Both the position numbers and the translations under genes were made by a program. From Eleginops maclovinus (Eukaryota; Chordata; Actinopteri; Perciformes; Eleginopidae), in the NCBI RefSeq assembly GCF_036324505.1, contig NC_086351.1, positions 2,113,001 to 2,177,000 on the forward strand: a stretch of DNA of 64,000 nt, in the 5' to 3' direction. The notes under the pieces were generated by a model, which searched no databases, was not told where the DNA came from, and was given only the letters and a program-made list of their open reading frames with translations. Positions 38,033 to 49,466 of the stretch are shown one piece after another (positions within the stretch are counted from its first letter, which is position 1; each line of letters begins with the position of its first letter).

Positions 38033-38736
38033 GTATCTGGTACTTAGATGGCAAAAATGAAGGAATATTTGAACAAAAAATGTAAACAATATAATACAAT
38101 CCGTACAATTTATATTTTTAAAGGTTAGGTATACAAGCTAGCTTTGCGTTAATCGAACCTTTCCCGCGATTAGTTTGATTGACAGGCACCAATAGCCAAT
38201 CACAGAGCAGGGATGTTGTCTAAAGTTTACTACAAAAAAATAATGACAACATGGATGCAGATCCTCTTGTTAACAATTTGTTTCTGTATTTATTTATTAA
38301 TAAAACATGGACAAGATATAAGACATAAGATTTCAAACTAACATGTTACATTGATAATGTATCTCATGAGTAGTTAAGGTGCTTTGTGTCGATGCAGTGC
38401 GGCCCCCGCATCGCCCCCAGTTATTTTTCTGTGAAACCATTGGTCAACGGGCTGTCAATCACATAGAACAGAACCATTCATGGCATCTCATTGGCTCTAT
38501 TTGCCCAGCACTGCTCGCCTATTGGTTACTGTAAATGTCAATCACAAGTGAAGCACCACCCCCTCATTGGTGATGTCACATCTCGTTACGCCATTTTTTT
38601 TGGGGAGCAGCAGCACTAGTCGTGTCCAGAAAAGGAGGATTAGATTCAGTACAGGTACATCAAACCGTACCTTGTATATTCAACTCTTCGAGTTGTCTGG
38701 CAAACGGGACACTTGCTTGTCCATCACACTCACACA
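38033..38736. promoter_or_regulatory. divergent promoter between hormad1 and ensa
   Basis: About 700 bp separates the likely hormad1 first exon (minus) from the ensa start codon (plus). TTTCCCGC at 38160-38167 is an E2F-type site on the hormad1 side. CCAAT boxes lie at 38189-38193 and 38196-38200. Inverted CCAAT boxes (ATTGG) lie at 38441, 38490, 38521 and 38566 on the ensa side. A CRE-like TGATGTCA at 38571-38578 directly follows the last one. Multiple CCAAT boxes about 30-50 bp apart are typical of NF-Y-driven cell-cycle promoters. E2F6-type sites are known to silence germline genes in somatic cells. Use of one shared promoter is inference from geometry. Confidence 0.65.
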
Positions 38737-41700
38737 ATGTCGTCAGAAAACCTCGACTCGGACACTCAGGTGGACTACGAGGACGAAAAACAGGTGGGTT
38801 TTTGTGACTGCTGTCTTGATGTTGTTGGCTAACCACAGCTAGCTAGAAGTGGCTAACACCAGCTAGCACAAGTGAAGTGTGTATTCTCAGCGCTGCAGAA
38901 AGGCAGAGGAAGACTACTGTGAGACCTGTAGAGATAGGATAAGCTGGTTGCTGTGTTGAACGTGGTTTTGTCGTGGCTGTCCCACAGCACCATGCCAGTG
39001 TGTCACTTTGTTTTGTCCCTTGCCTTGTGTCATTGGCTGGCGAGTCTACAGCAGCTCGGGCCTCATTGGTCTGTCCTGGAGGGGCTTAAAACGTGCCATG
39101 AAGGGCCTGCAGTCTCCCAGTAAACACAGAAATGTGTAGTTTCTCTCAGTGCACTTGGTATTATAAAACACTGGGTTATGCCTGACTTGCACATGGCTCG
39201 ATGTTCCTGATTGTGCTTTCCTGACAACTGCAGTAGGACAGTGCTTCCGCATTTCCTTTCAGTGGCACAACAACGTCAGTGATGTAAACACATGAGAAAT
39301 GCCTTTGCAAACATGGTTTTTTTCTGATGTTCGTAATTATATGCATTATAATAGCTATATACACAGAAATAAACTTGACATGACCGTCAGAAGTTAGAAA
39401 GAAGGCTGATTGAGTATTTGTCTTCATAATTTAAATAGATGTTTTGTCATTGGGACATGTACATAACATTATAATGATTAATTATAGATATAATGCCAAG
39501 CCCTTAACTGTGTCTTGATTCACTGAACAGTAAGTCAGAAGCTGTGAATCCAGATTTTACTGTTGATAAACCTGGTGTATTTTATGCTGAAGCTTCATTG
39601 TGTGTACAGACATTGAGACATGGTAATTGTTTTGACAAACACTGTATTACTAACTTAGTTTCTGTCAATAAATATGTGCAAAATAAGGGAAACATTAAGG
39701 TCTTGTGAGGACCACAGACCCAAAAATCTCATTTAGCTAGCATCACTTTATTTTACATTTTCATCAACATACCAAACCCAAAAGTAAAAACTGGTTTAGA
39801 AGAAGTGGGCTTTAGACTTCTAAAGTGGAACAAGCAGATGCAATATACATTAGTAAAGTGTGAAATAAATGTAATTTCAAACTTTGACACTGAGAGTTGT
39901 TTTACAGTTCTGCACATGAAACATTAACTCTCCTGCACGTTCCCAGAATGTGTTGTTGGATTCTGCAGGTTCTCTGCAATGGGGCCGAATATAGTAGCTC
40001 ATAAATTTCTCGTCATGGACCCAAGTGAATCTGCACAGTTGTTGCCACACGTCCCCCCCTCCTCCTCCTGAGGGAATCTGTTCGTCGGCTTCTGTGTCCT
40101 GAGTCACATTTTATCCCTGCCCAAGCAAGCTTTGCAGGCTGAGTGCCCTATCCTGTCTGTTGAGTGGAAGTAGGTCTATGTTCTGTAGTTCTTGCTCAAG
40201 CTTTATGTGCAGACGGTGCACAAATGTCCTCTGGAGTTTGAATTCTGATATCCTACGTGCACTTTACACCTGCTCCTTCCTCATATCATTTCAGCATGCA
40301 ATAAAAACACTTCATTCATCCTATGTACACTAACAGCTTTTCCCCATTTCTAGCCCAAATGACTGGCCTAAAAATCAGCCTGACAGGGATGTGAAAGACT
40401 GGTCTCTGACCTGTTTGGCTACTGCTTGTCATTGTATTGTGCAAACACTAGCGTTGTCTTCTGAACCGCGCCCTAAAGCTTCGGTAACTCTATCCTGGTT
40501 TCGTAAGAGCTGAAAAAGTCAAGTTAATGGTTCTTGACCTTAATTCCAACATGTTTTTCTAAAAAAAACACTAACTATACCATCAATGAATTCACAAAAA
40601 CAAGAAAACAAGCAAAGGATCCGTGATATTTACTGTAAACTTGTTATTTAAGGGGCCAAAGTGTGACCTTAGGAAGCAGTTTGTTTTGTCCACATTAAGT
40701 GAAAATAACACCATTTAAGAACGTGGGCTTTAGCAGTGTCTGATGTGCAATACTGTATGCTTTATTATAAAGGTTAACTGAGGTAGATTTGTTGAAAAGC
40801 ACTTGGATAGACTTCTGCGGGTCAGAGTTCTTTCTTCATCGACTAGTTTGAGCTTTTACAGATCCTTACATGATGCTTTTGTGCACATAGTCTTTGTCAA
40901 CAAGTTTCCCAAAGAGGGCATGAGTTAATTATTGGTGTGCAAGCTTCAAAAATCATTTTGACCTCATTTCAGATCTGTGTTTGTACCAAGCCGTGTCCTC
41001 ATCATGAGTTATCCCCTGTCAGGCATAATGGTAATTTGAGAGACAGTAACAGAAGTACAGTTTTCTTATGGCGCATGCTGTTCTGAAGTATCTTCAGCTC
41101 CCACTAGCCATTGTCAGAGCTCTGTGCCACTTCACAGAAGAGGTTATTCAGAACAGCTTAAGTGTTTTTGAGGAATGATTTGTAGGTGTTTGTGTAGAAG
41201 CAGCATTTTTGGAATTGCAGGGTGATGACCATAATAAGAACCTGTCACTTAAACAGCTTTTCCAGTGTGGCCTGGTTTTCTGCAAAAGACGAGTGCTTAC
41301 GTGCGCTTGTTGTTGTCTCCACAGGACTCCCAAGAGAAGAATGCAAACCCTGTGAAGGCAGAGAGGCCAAGCTGAAGGCCAAGTACCCGGGCCTGACCCA
41401 GAAACCCGGGGGCTCAGACTTCCTGATGAAGAGACTACAGAAAGGGGTAGGTGACCACGGTTTGTTTTGTACATGTTGAGAGGTGTGAAGACAAGATTGT
41501 GTCTCCGATTATGAGAGGGAAACTAGTGTTTATTCAACGAGAATTATTACCCATACAAATATGCTGTTGTATCCCATATTTGCAAAGGCATGTTTGTCTG
41601 CGAGCAAACCCCTGAATCCCTTTTGTGTTAATGCTAGACATTTTTTTTAAACGATTTCAGCTATGTAGTCGTGCAGAGTTATCTTGTATGATCAGTCAAG

Positions 41701-43259
41701 CTCCATGCATCACTGTCACTAAAACATCCTCCTAATGAACTGTTGAAAAAGCAGGATTTGGTGAATTAATTTAATTTAATCTTGCTAATAATAATAAGAT
41801 GTGTCTAGCTAGGCATCAATGGAGTTTTATTGTACAAAATGTAATCCAAACATGACCAAAGTTAAGGACTTCCATCTAGAGCTCCATTCAGCAGGCCTAC
41901 AGGAATACATCTACTGAAGCAGATAGCAAAATACTTCCTCCTTTGACCAGAATGCATTGCAACATCATTGTTTATTTGTGAGCCTGTTTAATGTATTATT
42001 TCAGTTGATAAATTAAACAGCTTACAAGAGCATTGTTCTCTCTCCTCTCCTGGAAAAAGTGTTTCTCTCTCCACCTACACGTACTGTATATATATACCAG
42101 AGATCTTCCACCTCAGGAGATTGTTGAAAGTCATTCTGGGAAATCACTGACAAGCAGTAGGAGTAGCTGAGGCAGGCTGGAGTGAAAGCCAAAAAGTAAA
42201 TTGCAGTTGTTAATCAAAAGATAACTCCCAGATAGACCATCATCAGAGATTGATGATATCAACCCGTAAGGGGGGGGATTGATTCAGCACAACACGATAC
42301 TCTTGATGTAAACAGAATGGGTTAAAATGTAAGAGCTGGAGGAATCCACATGTAGAAAAACACATTCAAGGACAATTTGAACCAAAAAGCCTCAAACTTT
42401 GAACAAAACTTGTTCATTTTGGCTTTGCAGGATTTCCCATTACAGATCTGTAAAAAAGGTATACACATAGGCAGATAAAGGTCATCTATTAAAAAGGAAA
42501 TCGAGATAGTTGGCAAGTTAAGTCTGCCTCTTCTCTGCACAATGGAAGGTATTGATTTTGCTACACCGCTGTGAGACGGGACGGAGGAAGAAGACGCAGG
42601 ACTTCCACAGATTTCAAAAAGTTCTGTAGAAAAGAAAATAGAATGTAGGTATAATGGAAACTGCTAGGTAAAGTTAGCATATCACGAGTCTTAAAACAAC
42701 TGTTTCTGCATGTGTTGAAGGGATCTTTCAATAATTATCTAATAGTTCCCAGTGAATGTCAGCATGCATTGTCTGTTGATGCCCACCCTCAGAGAGGGAG
42801 TAGGCATGGAAAGCCAAAGACAAGCCGGGCTTAGAAGCATACAACGCCTCAAACAAGCTTCTGCTGAACTTTGGAATGCAGTTTTGTAAGGAGTTAAGAC
42901 AGTAAAGGATGTCCCCCAGGTCTGATATTGGGATTACATCAGGAAATGTCTCCACAGGGTCAGTACGGACCAGAGGAATAATTCCAGGGACTGAAGACGC
43001 TTTTCAAATGACGTCGTCTTGATATCTTTGAACTCAGTCGGCATCATGTTTTCTAAAGCTGTGAGCACTTCTTCTTATCTCTTTTCTCTCACAGCAAAAG
43101 TACTTTGACTCAGGCGACTACAACATGGCCAAGGCAAATATGAAAAAGCTTCCTGTGGCGGGGCCCGACAAGAACCTGGTGACCGGCGACCACATTCCCA
43201 CGCCGCAGGACCTGCCGCAGAGGAAGTCCTCCTTGGTGACCAGCAAGCTAGCCGGCTAG
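38737..43259 (+). CDS. ensa: alpha-endosulfine, with a one-base frame break in exon 2
   Basis: Coding exons are 38737-38793, 41325-41446 and 43095-43259, all with GT-AG borders. Exon 1 encodes [19 protein letters not shown]. Exon 2 begins [12 protein letters not shown] in the phase left by exon 1 and ends in another frame as [19 protein letters not shown] to LMKRLQKG. Exon 3 encodes [14 protein letters not shown] through [16 protein letters not shown] to SKLAG, the ENSA/ARPP19 signature. Known role: Greatwall kinase phosphorylates the Ser in FDSGDY, turning the protein into an inhibitor of PP2A-B55 during mitosis; a PKA site lies in RKSS. The oddity is that exon 2 is 122 nt, not a multiple of three. 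Read straight through, a TGA appears at 41373-41375, so one base appears missing around 41361-41366 (sequence error or real loss). Exon 3 also seems about two residues shorter than human ENSA after MAKA. The start has A at -3. Confidence 0.9.
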
Positions 43260-46200
43260 CCTCCATCACCCTGGAAGCACCCTAACCCCGGCCTCCTGGG
43301 GCTCCCATCAAAATATCCCTCCTCCTCCTCCTCCATCTATGTCCACCCCCCTCCCCTCTCTTCCCCTTTTCCTCCCCAGGCACCACTGGCTTTAACATGT
43401 CGGGCAGAGTTGTATAAGTTCAAAAAACTCCATTTGCTTGTATGTGGGTGGGGCAGTGTGGGAGGGGTGGAGGTCGCTGCCTTCTCGGCGTTCCCACCAT
43501 GCACCCCCCCCCCACACACACACCCCCCTAGTTGTTTTTTGTTCGCTCCGAGATGCATCACAGTGGGTGTGTCATCGGGCAGGGTTTGGAGGGGGTGAGT
43601 GATAATGCACTTTGTAGTCTGTAGTATGCTTTGTTTAGTTTTTGCATCCTAAATGACACCAAAATAATTTGTGTAAGGGAGTTAGGAACCTTGATTCTTT
43701 GGTTCCTTTTGTTCCCTGTCTTTGCCGGTGGCAAGCTGGAGCGGGAGGGGGTGACAGACATGTGTCAATAATGGCTTGCATACCAAATCTGAGTTCTTTT
43801 GCATTCACTGACACCATATCGGGAGGAAATGGGGGACATGAACGGAGGCCTTCCTTCGTTGAACAAAAATCCAGCTCAGCCAAAGGGGGGTTTGAAGCTT
43901 TCTCTCTCTGCTCATGTTGCTGTAATTCTTGACTCCCTTTTCTCCTGTTCAATCTAATTATGCTGCATGATTGTAACATGTAAGAAAAAAGAAATGTAAC
44001 ATGTTTTTTGTTTTTCAACGGGAGCGGGGCTTTTGCTTAGTAATAGGAAGTATAAAAACAAACACACGGAGCCCTTAAACGTTCACACTTCCTTCCTTCC
44101 TTCCTTTCCTTATTGCTATCCCGACAATCCATGAACACGCGCTCCTGTAATCGGCCCGGGGCGAGAGCCAGCTGAGTATGTCCTTGTATTATTTTTAATG
44201 GCGGGGAACCATGCCAGTCTGAGGTCAGTCTTACTTTGGTTGCTGTCGAGATGCATCAAAACATGTGTTTGCCATGAGCCTAAAAAGATTTGTGGGGTTA
44301 TTGAAGCACCCCGCGTAGAGTATATGCTTCTGTAAATAATACTGAAACAAGCACGTAATAGGAGATGAGCTCTCTGAAGACTGAGAGAAATGGCAGTGCT
44401 GAATCGACTCGCTTGACTTCACACCACAGCTATCAGTCTCAGAGACAGGGGGTCTCATCCATCTATTTAATGTGGCCTGTTACCATCATCTGGCTCGCAT
44501 TGTGAGGTGACGAGGCAGACTGGAAGCTGGTCTGACTCACTTTGTGTTTGGATCTCATGAACATAGAGTGATGTAAAACATGACCCAGACATCTTACTTT
44601 CTGGTCATCTTTAAAACACAGATTTAAGAAACACTTTGTTAGCCTTTCAACTCATATTGTGACTAAACTGCTGTAGCAGATAATGAAAAGACAAAAATAT
44701 CCTTCATAGATGTGCCGTGACAATTGCTTTCAGACATTTAGGACCGACCAAAAATAAATAATTCTAGCTGCTTGTTCTCACAAAGGACTTTAATTCATCG
44801 CCGTTTTGTTGGAGATGGTTTTCTCGATGTTTTACACTTTATATCACAATCACAGGAAGTGGTTCCCTTGACATGTTGCCCTCTCTGGCCAGTCACAATT
44901 TAAGACACTAACTTCAGTGAAATAACATTACTACTTCCCTTAAACATTAGCTGGAGTATAGAGCTGCCACCATTGCCCCGTAGAACAAAGGGTTTTTGTT
45001 TCAAACTGAGTCACCACACAGACTGATCTTTGATCCCGGGAGGTAAACAGCAGGAACCCTGCTCACAACAGGTGTCAGCTCCCCAGATTGTCATCACAGG
45101 CTTAAAGTGGGACACTGCATGCCTGCAGGATGCACTCACCCCAGCACTTGGAAAGGCAGAGAGAGATTTTAAAACACACTGCACTCATATGCCACCTGTT
45201 AATGTGGTGCAACCTCTGAGAGAGAATCAACAAACCTGCAGACTCTGAATGCATGCTGTCCACACATCCAAGAACTGGACGCCGGCGCTCACTGAGAATC
45301 AGCCTCCTGTAAAACACGGCTTCAGGGAACCTTCACAAACGCACTCTCCACCATGTAGACCAAGTGACGGGGTGCATGCACCATCACTTCCTCAACCTCA
45401 CTTCTTTTCCTTCGAGAAAAACGTGTCAAATGTGCAGTGGGCGAAAGAGAACCGACCTGTGCGTATGTGCTCGTGATGGTGTTGTATGAATGCACTGCTT
45501 GTCTCTGTTCCATCTATTGTAAATAGACTTCAACAGGAAGGGATTTTTGTGTTGTTTCCCACCTGCTTTTCACTCATAGCCTGAGCTATTTTCTGATTCA
45601 ATGGCTCCTCTCTCCTTTCTTTTTAACACTACTTCTGCTCGATCTTAGTGAGACGCAGAGGCCATGTGAATCTGTATCATATGAACATATGTGTAAATGC
45701 TGCTGATTCAGTCAATGTCAAATCAAAGAACACCGGTCCTCTTGATTTTACCAGTCCCCCCCCCCCCCCCCCCCCAAGAATCTTTGTTTCAGAGCTCCTG
45801 TCGCGAAGTCGATTCATTTGAGACTGGTAGACAGCAATGTAAATTCTACCCTACATTTTTAAAGGTGCATTATTGAACTTCATCCAGCTTTTGTCACTTT
45901 TGATTGACAATAACAGAGCATTAAGCATCATATTGTGTCAAAAAGACTAAAGTTGTGTGCTTTTAAAAAGTAAAGATGGCGGCCAGGAGTTCTTGAATGC
46001 TACTTGATGTTTGGCTTTGCACAGAGCGGTTTAACGAGAGGAAATAGCAGGGTATGTTTCAAACACAAAGGGTGTCTCTCGTTCAGCTATATAAACACGT
46101 GCCAGAATGTAAAAAGAAGCGACAGGCTGTGTGCTCTGAAGTTCTTTCGTGCTGCTTTTACCTTTGTCTGTTTTATTGTTTTTATTTGCAATGATATGTT

Positions 46201-46308
46201 TAATTTTCTTGTGTTCTCTTACTTACCATAATTAGTATATTTCATCCTGGCCCAAGATAACTGCAGGGAAATCAGAGGCACCCCTTGCTTCCAAGGAAAA
46301 AAAATAAA
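43260..46308 (+). other. ensa: probable ensa 3'UTR and downstream sequence
   Basis: No further coding exon is seen after the ensa stop. AATAAA occurs at 44753-44758 and 46303-46308, the second after a long gene-free stretch, so a 1.5- or 3-kb 3'UTR is plausible. A 20-C run lies at 45756-45775. The UTR extent is inference; no transcript evidence is available here. Confidence 0.4.
45756..45775. repeat. poly-C run (20 bases)
   Basis: Uninterrupted run of 20 cytosines between ensa and mcl1. Confidence 0.95.
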
Positions 46309-47652
46309 ATAATGGTTTACATGTTTAAAAAGGATGAGTGGAGAACACAGGAATGACTTTAAGACTTCAGAAAGTACACGAGTACTTGGATTGTTTCAGT
46401 TGTGTGGGAGTAGGTGAGAGGATTTTTGTCAGTATTTGAAATAAACTTTTACATTAATACAGTTTCTTTGTTTTTCGTTAATGTGAGGCTGTGGTATTTT
46501 CCAAATATGTATGAATCCCTCGCAACACATGAGAAAAGGTCACAAGATTTAAGTGCAAATGACCGAAACTCTTTGGGGAAACACCGTATGGAGCGGTTCA
46601 AAGGAGTACGACCTTCCTCTGACCACCAGGGGGAAGCACTACCATTCAACACGTTCTGGAAAATTCTAGTTCCTAACGTACTCTGGAATATGTTGGATTT
46701 GTGGAGAAATACTGGGTGTGAATGTCTCGCATATTTAGATGACAAGAACCCTGCTGTGATTAAGCATGAAGGAATATGTCAACACACCCTCATGTAATAT
46801 CACAAATGTTGTGTGTGCCAAAGTGCAGGACAGGGTGACTCTAAATGTCAGCGGTATGTCCTCTTTTTAGTGCAGTTGACTGCAGTACATAAATTACAAA
46901 TCCGTTCAGCTACAGCCAGGGTTTTATTTTGATTTATTGTCTAGGATCAGATTCAGTGACATCGAAGTTGCTGTCATCTATCAAACCATAAACATATCAA
47001 GAGACCTAAGCTACCTGCTGCATACCACAATGGCACTGTGAAAATGTGTCATGGTTGAAATTGAACTTAAAAATATATATAAAACACATTTAGAAATGGC
47101 TATATTATTGTTGTTGTGATATAGCCTTTGTTAATATATAAATATCTGACATGTTTGGTTTAAAACCATCTGCATTCTTATATTATATTTTATCTAGGGC
47201 ACAAAACCATAATATTAATGATGAGTTAAATATATTTATTCAAGTGGGAAAATGAAAAAGAACATGGTGGATTATTTGTTTTAAGATAACATCTCTAAAA
47301 TACAATTTCATGGTATAAATAGAAAGCAAATATTGGTTTACTAAAAATGCAATGTCTTTTAACTTCATAAAATAGTTCTTATTCGTTATTATGTAAACAT
47401 AGCCTTTGTTAGTCATAAAGTCTTTATTAATGGGGCTGTTTCCGGTCATTTACTTAGCTCTGTTTGATGTCATGGAAAATTACATACATAACCCCTCAAT
47501 CTATGAACCTCCTGCTTCACATTTTTAGCTTTGAAATCCTCCACAATATGGAAAATAAATGCTATCCTTCTTCTGTTCTTAATTCCTTTTCCTTATGTAT
47601 AACAACTGGAAAAAACAAGAACAGTTTGGAAATTCGGAGGCACGGTTTGAGG
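46309..47652. other. gene-free stretch between ensa and mcl1
   Basis: A 127-codon open frame at 46414-46797 has no recognisable domain and no exon context, so it is not called. A CTCF-like CCACCAGGGGGAAGC lies at 46624-46638. The rest is AT-rich. Confidence 0.5.
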
Positions 47653-47683
47653 TGACGTGACGTATGACGTATGACGCATGACG
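47653..47683 (+). promoter_or_regulatory. tandem TGACG (CRE/ATF half-site) cluster upstream of mcl1
   Basis: TGACG begins at 47653, 47658, 47665, 47672 and 47679, so four of the five steps give a 7-bp repeat (ATGACGT or ATGACGC). The cluster lies about 225 bp before the mcl1 start codon. An Ets-like CTTCCG follows at 47718-47723. CREB/ATF control of mammalian MCL1 through CRE-type sites is established; action of this cluster is inference. Confidence 0.55.
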
Positions 47684-47742
47684 CACACGGATAGTATGAA
47701 ATAGGCCGTTTGCTTCACTTCCGTTACACTCCCATCATTACC

Positions 47743-47781
47743 ATGGAGAAAGAATCAGCGTTAGAAAATAGGCTAGCTTAA
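47743..47781 (+). promoter_or_regulatory. 12-codon uORF in the likely mcl1 leader
   Basis: ACCATGG gives an optimal Kozak context. The frame reads MEKESALENRLA and then stops, 127 bp before the main mcl1 ATG. The main ATG has only G at -3 and no G at +4, so a strong uORF start ahead of it could lower or gate translation. Whether the uORF lies inside the transcript depends on a start site that cannot be seen here. Confidence 0.4.
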
Positions 47782-47908
47782 ATTATTATTATTTTAAACC
47801 ACAGACTAGCAACAATATCTTTAATACCCTTTATTTTTTATTCCGTAATCTTTAAAGTTAATCGTCAAACATCCAGAAACTAAACGAGCCTTAAACGTAA
47901 CCGGAGTC

Positions 47909-49466
47909 ATGAGCTGTTTTATTCTTCCTTCTCAAAATGGAGTCCCCGGGGGAGCCATGCACTACGGCGCTGGAGGAGACACTTCTTCCCCGCCGAAGGA
48001 GCCCAGTAACGGGCACGTCGTGTCCAAAGATACCCTAGCGAGACCAAAGAGCCTGGTGGTGAAGACGTCCAATGGGTTTCCGTCAAAAAACAGCGAGGAA
48101 AACGAGAACGACTCGTTACCGTCCAGTCCGGAGCTTCAGTCGGACAGTGAGACCGACGAGTCCGCTAGTGGTGGTAGCTCGGCGGGGAACGAGGTGTTGG
48201 AAAACGACACCAGGCAACTCATGGGCCGTTTTTTCAGAGAATTTACTCTACTTTCCAAACCACAGTGGACAGAAAGCAGAGAACTAACGACGATGAAAAG
48301 AGTGGTGGATGACGTTTTGTCGAAACACAGATACAGTTACAATGGTAGGTAGTGACACGTATGTGTGTGGGTTTTATTCTGCTGCTCATAGCTTTTGAAT
48401 GCTGAAGCTACAGGCTGTGTATCTGTATTATTTAACTATGCACAATATAATGCATATACTATTTAGAACAGGCTTTTTTTTTACTACCTCTTACTTACAT
48501 TTAATCCAGTAGTTTACACTCATTTAGAAGGAAGTTGGTTGATTTTAGATGTATGCTTTGTCCTTCCCGAATTAGGAGATTATTTTGTTACAGCTGCAAT
48601 GTGTTCTTTATACATAGAAAACATCATATATACAAATGATGGTATATAAATGACTATTTATTATTCAAAGACTGCTGCTCCTAGCCTTTAAATGCTAAAG
48701 CTACAGGCTGTTTAACTCTATTATTTAACTATGTCACATCTACATAGTTCACTTCTGCCCTCATTTTACTTGCACCTTGCACTATTTTCCTTCCCATTTA
48801 TTTATGTCTAAAGTATACTGTGTTGCACTGTTGGAGGAGCCTGGGACTTTAGACTTCCCTTGCCAACAGCTACACTGCATCCATTGTGCTTATGACAGTA
48901 AAGCCTTTGAGTCTTTTAGAAGATGTAATTCTGACCCTGCCTTGGTTTCTTTTTAGGTATGATCAACAAGCTGTCACTGGAGGACAGAGAGGATGATGCG
49001 TGCTTTCTCAGCAAAGTAGCAGAGAGCCTCTTTGCAGACGGGAAAACCAACTGGGGTCGTATCGCGAGCCTGGTGGCCTTCGGTGCGGTGGTCTGTCAGG
49101 ACCTGAAGGAGAAACACAGGGAGAACTGTGTGGAGATGGTGGCCCAGGAGATTTCTACATACTTGCTATCTGACCAGAGAGATTGGCTGGTCAAAAACAA
49201 CGGCTGGGTAAGTTGACTAATGGTTGAGTTACAGGATGTTGCGTAACTGCTCTTTACGCAACAAAGCAAACAAGTACAAAGCAGTTTTGCCCCTCAGCTT
49301 CACACTATGATTCAAATCTGATGGGTTTTTGTTTTGTTTTTATTTGCAGGATGGCTTTGTTGAGTTCTTTCGAGTAGCAGACCCAGAGTCCACAGTGAGG
49401 AACACGCTCATGGCCTTTGCTGGAGTTGCTGGTATTGGGGCTACACTTGCCCTGTTGATCAGGTGA
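47909..49466 (+). CDS. mcl1: MCL1 apoptosis regulator (BCL2 family)
   Basis: Three coding exons, 47909-48344, 48957-49207 and 49350-49466, join in phase (GT-AG) to an intact 267-aa protein. The N-terminus (MSCFILPSQNGV) leads into an acidic, Ser-rich PEST-like stretch whose SLPSSPELQSDSETDE resembles the mammalian MCL1 phosphodegron region. BH3 is around LTTMKRVVDDVL (Val where human MCL1 has the conserved Gly). BH1 contains TNWGRI, BH2 contains DWLVKNNGWDGF, and the C-terminal membrane anchor is LMAFAGVAGIGATLALLI. The protein is shorter than human MCL1 (350 aa), mainly in the N-terminal region. Known role: binds and restrains BAK, BIM and NOXA at the outer mitochondrial membrane; very short-lived. 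Position next to ensa matches the tetrapod order. Teleosts often have two mcl1 copies; which one this is cannot be decided here. Confidence 0.95.
48377..48734 (+). repeat. direct duplication inside mcl1 intron 1
   Basis: 48377-48441 (CTGCTGCTCATAGC, then AAGCTACAGGCTGT, then TTATTTAACTATG) recurs at 48670-48734 with about 80 percent identity by eye, roughly 293 bp apart. Just downstream, 48774-48915 (GAGGAGCCTGGGAC) resembles 24040-24120 (CAGGAGCCTGGGAC), suggesting a dispersed retroelement tail. Confidence 0.6.

Noticed and set aside
46414..46797. 127-codon frame between ensa and mcl1
   Set aside because: No recognisable domain, no splice context and a shadow frame on the other strand; chance open frame.
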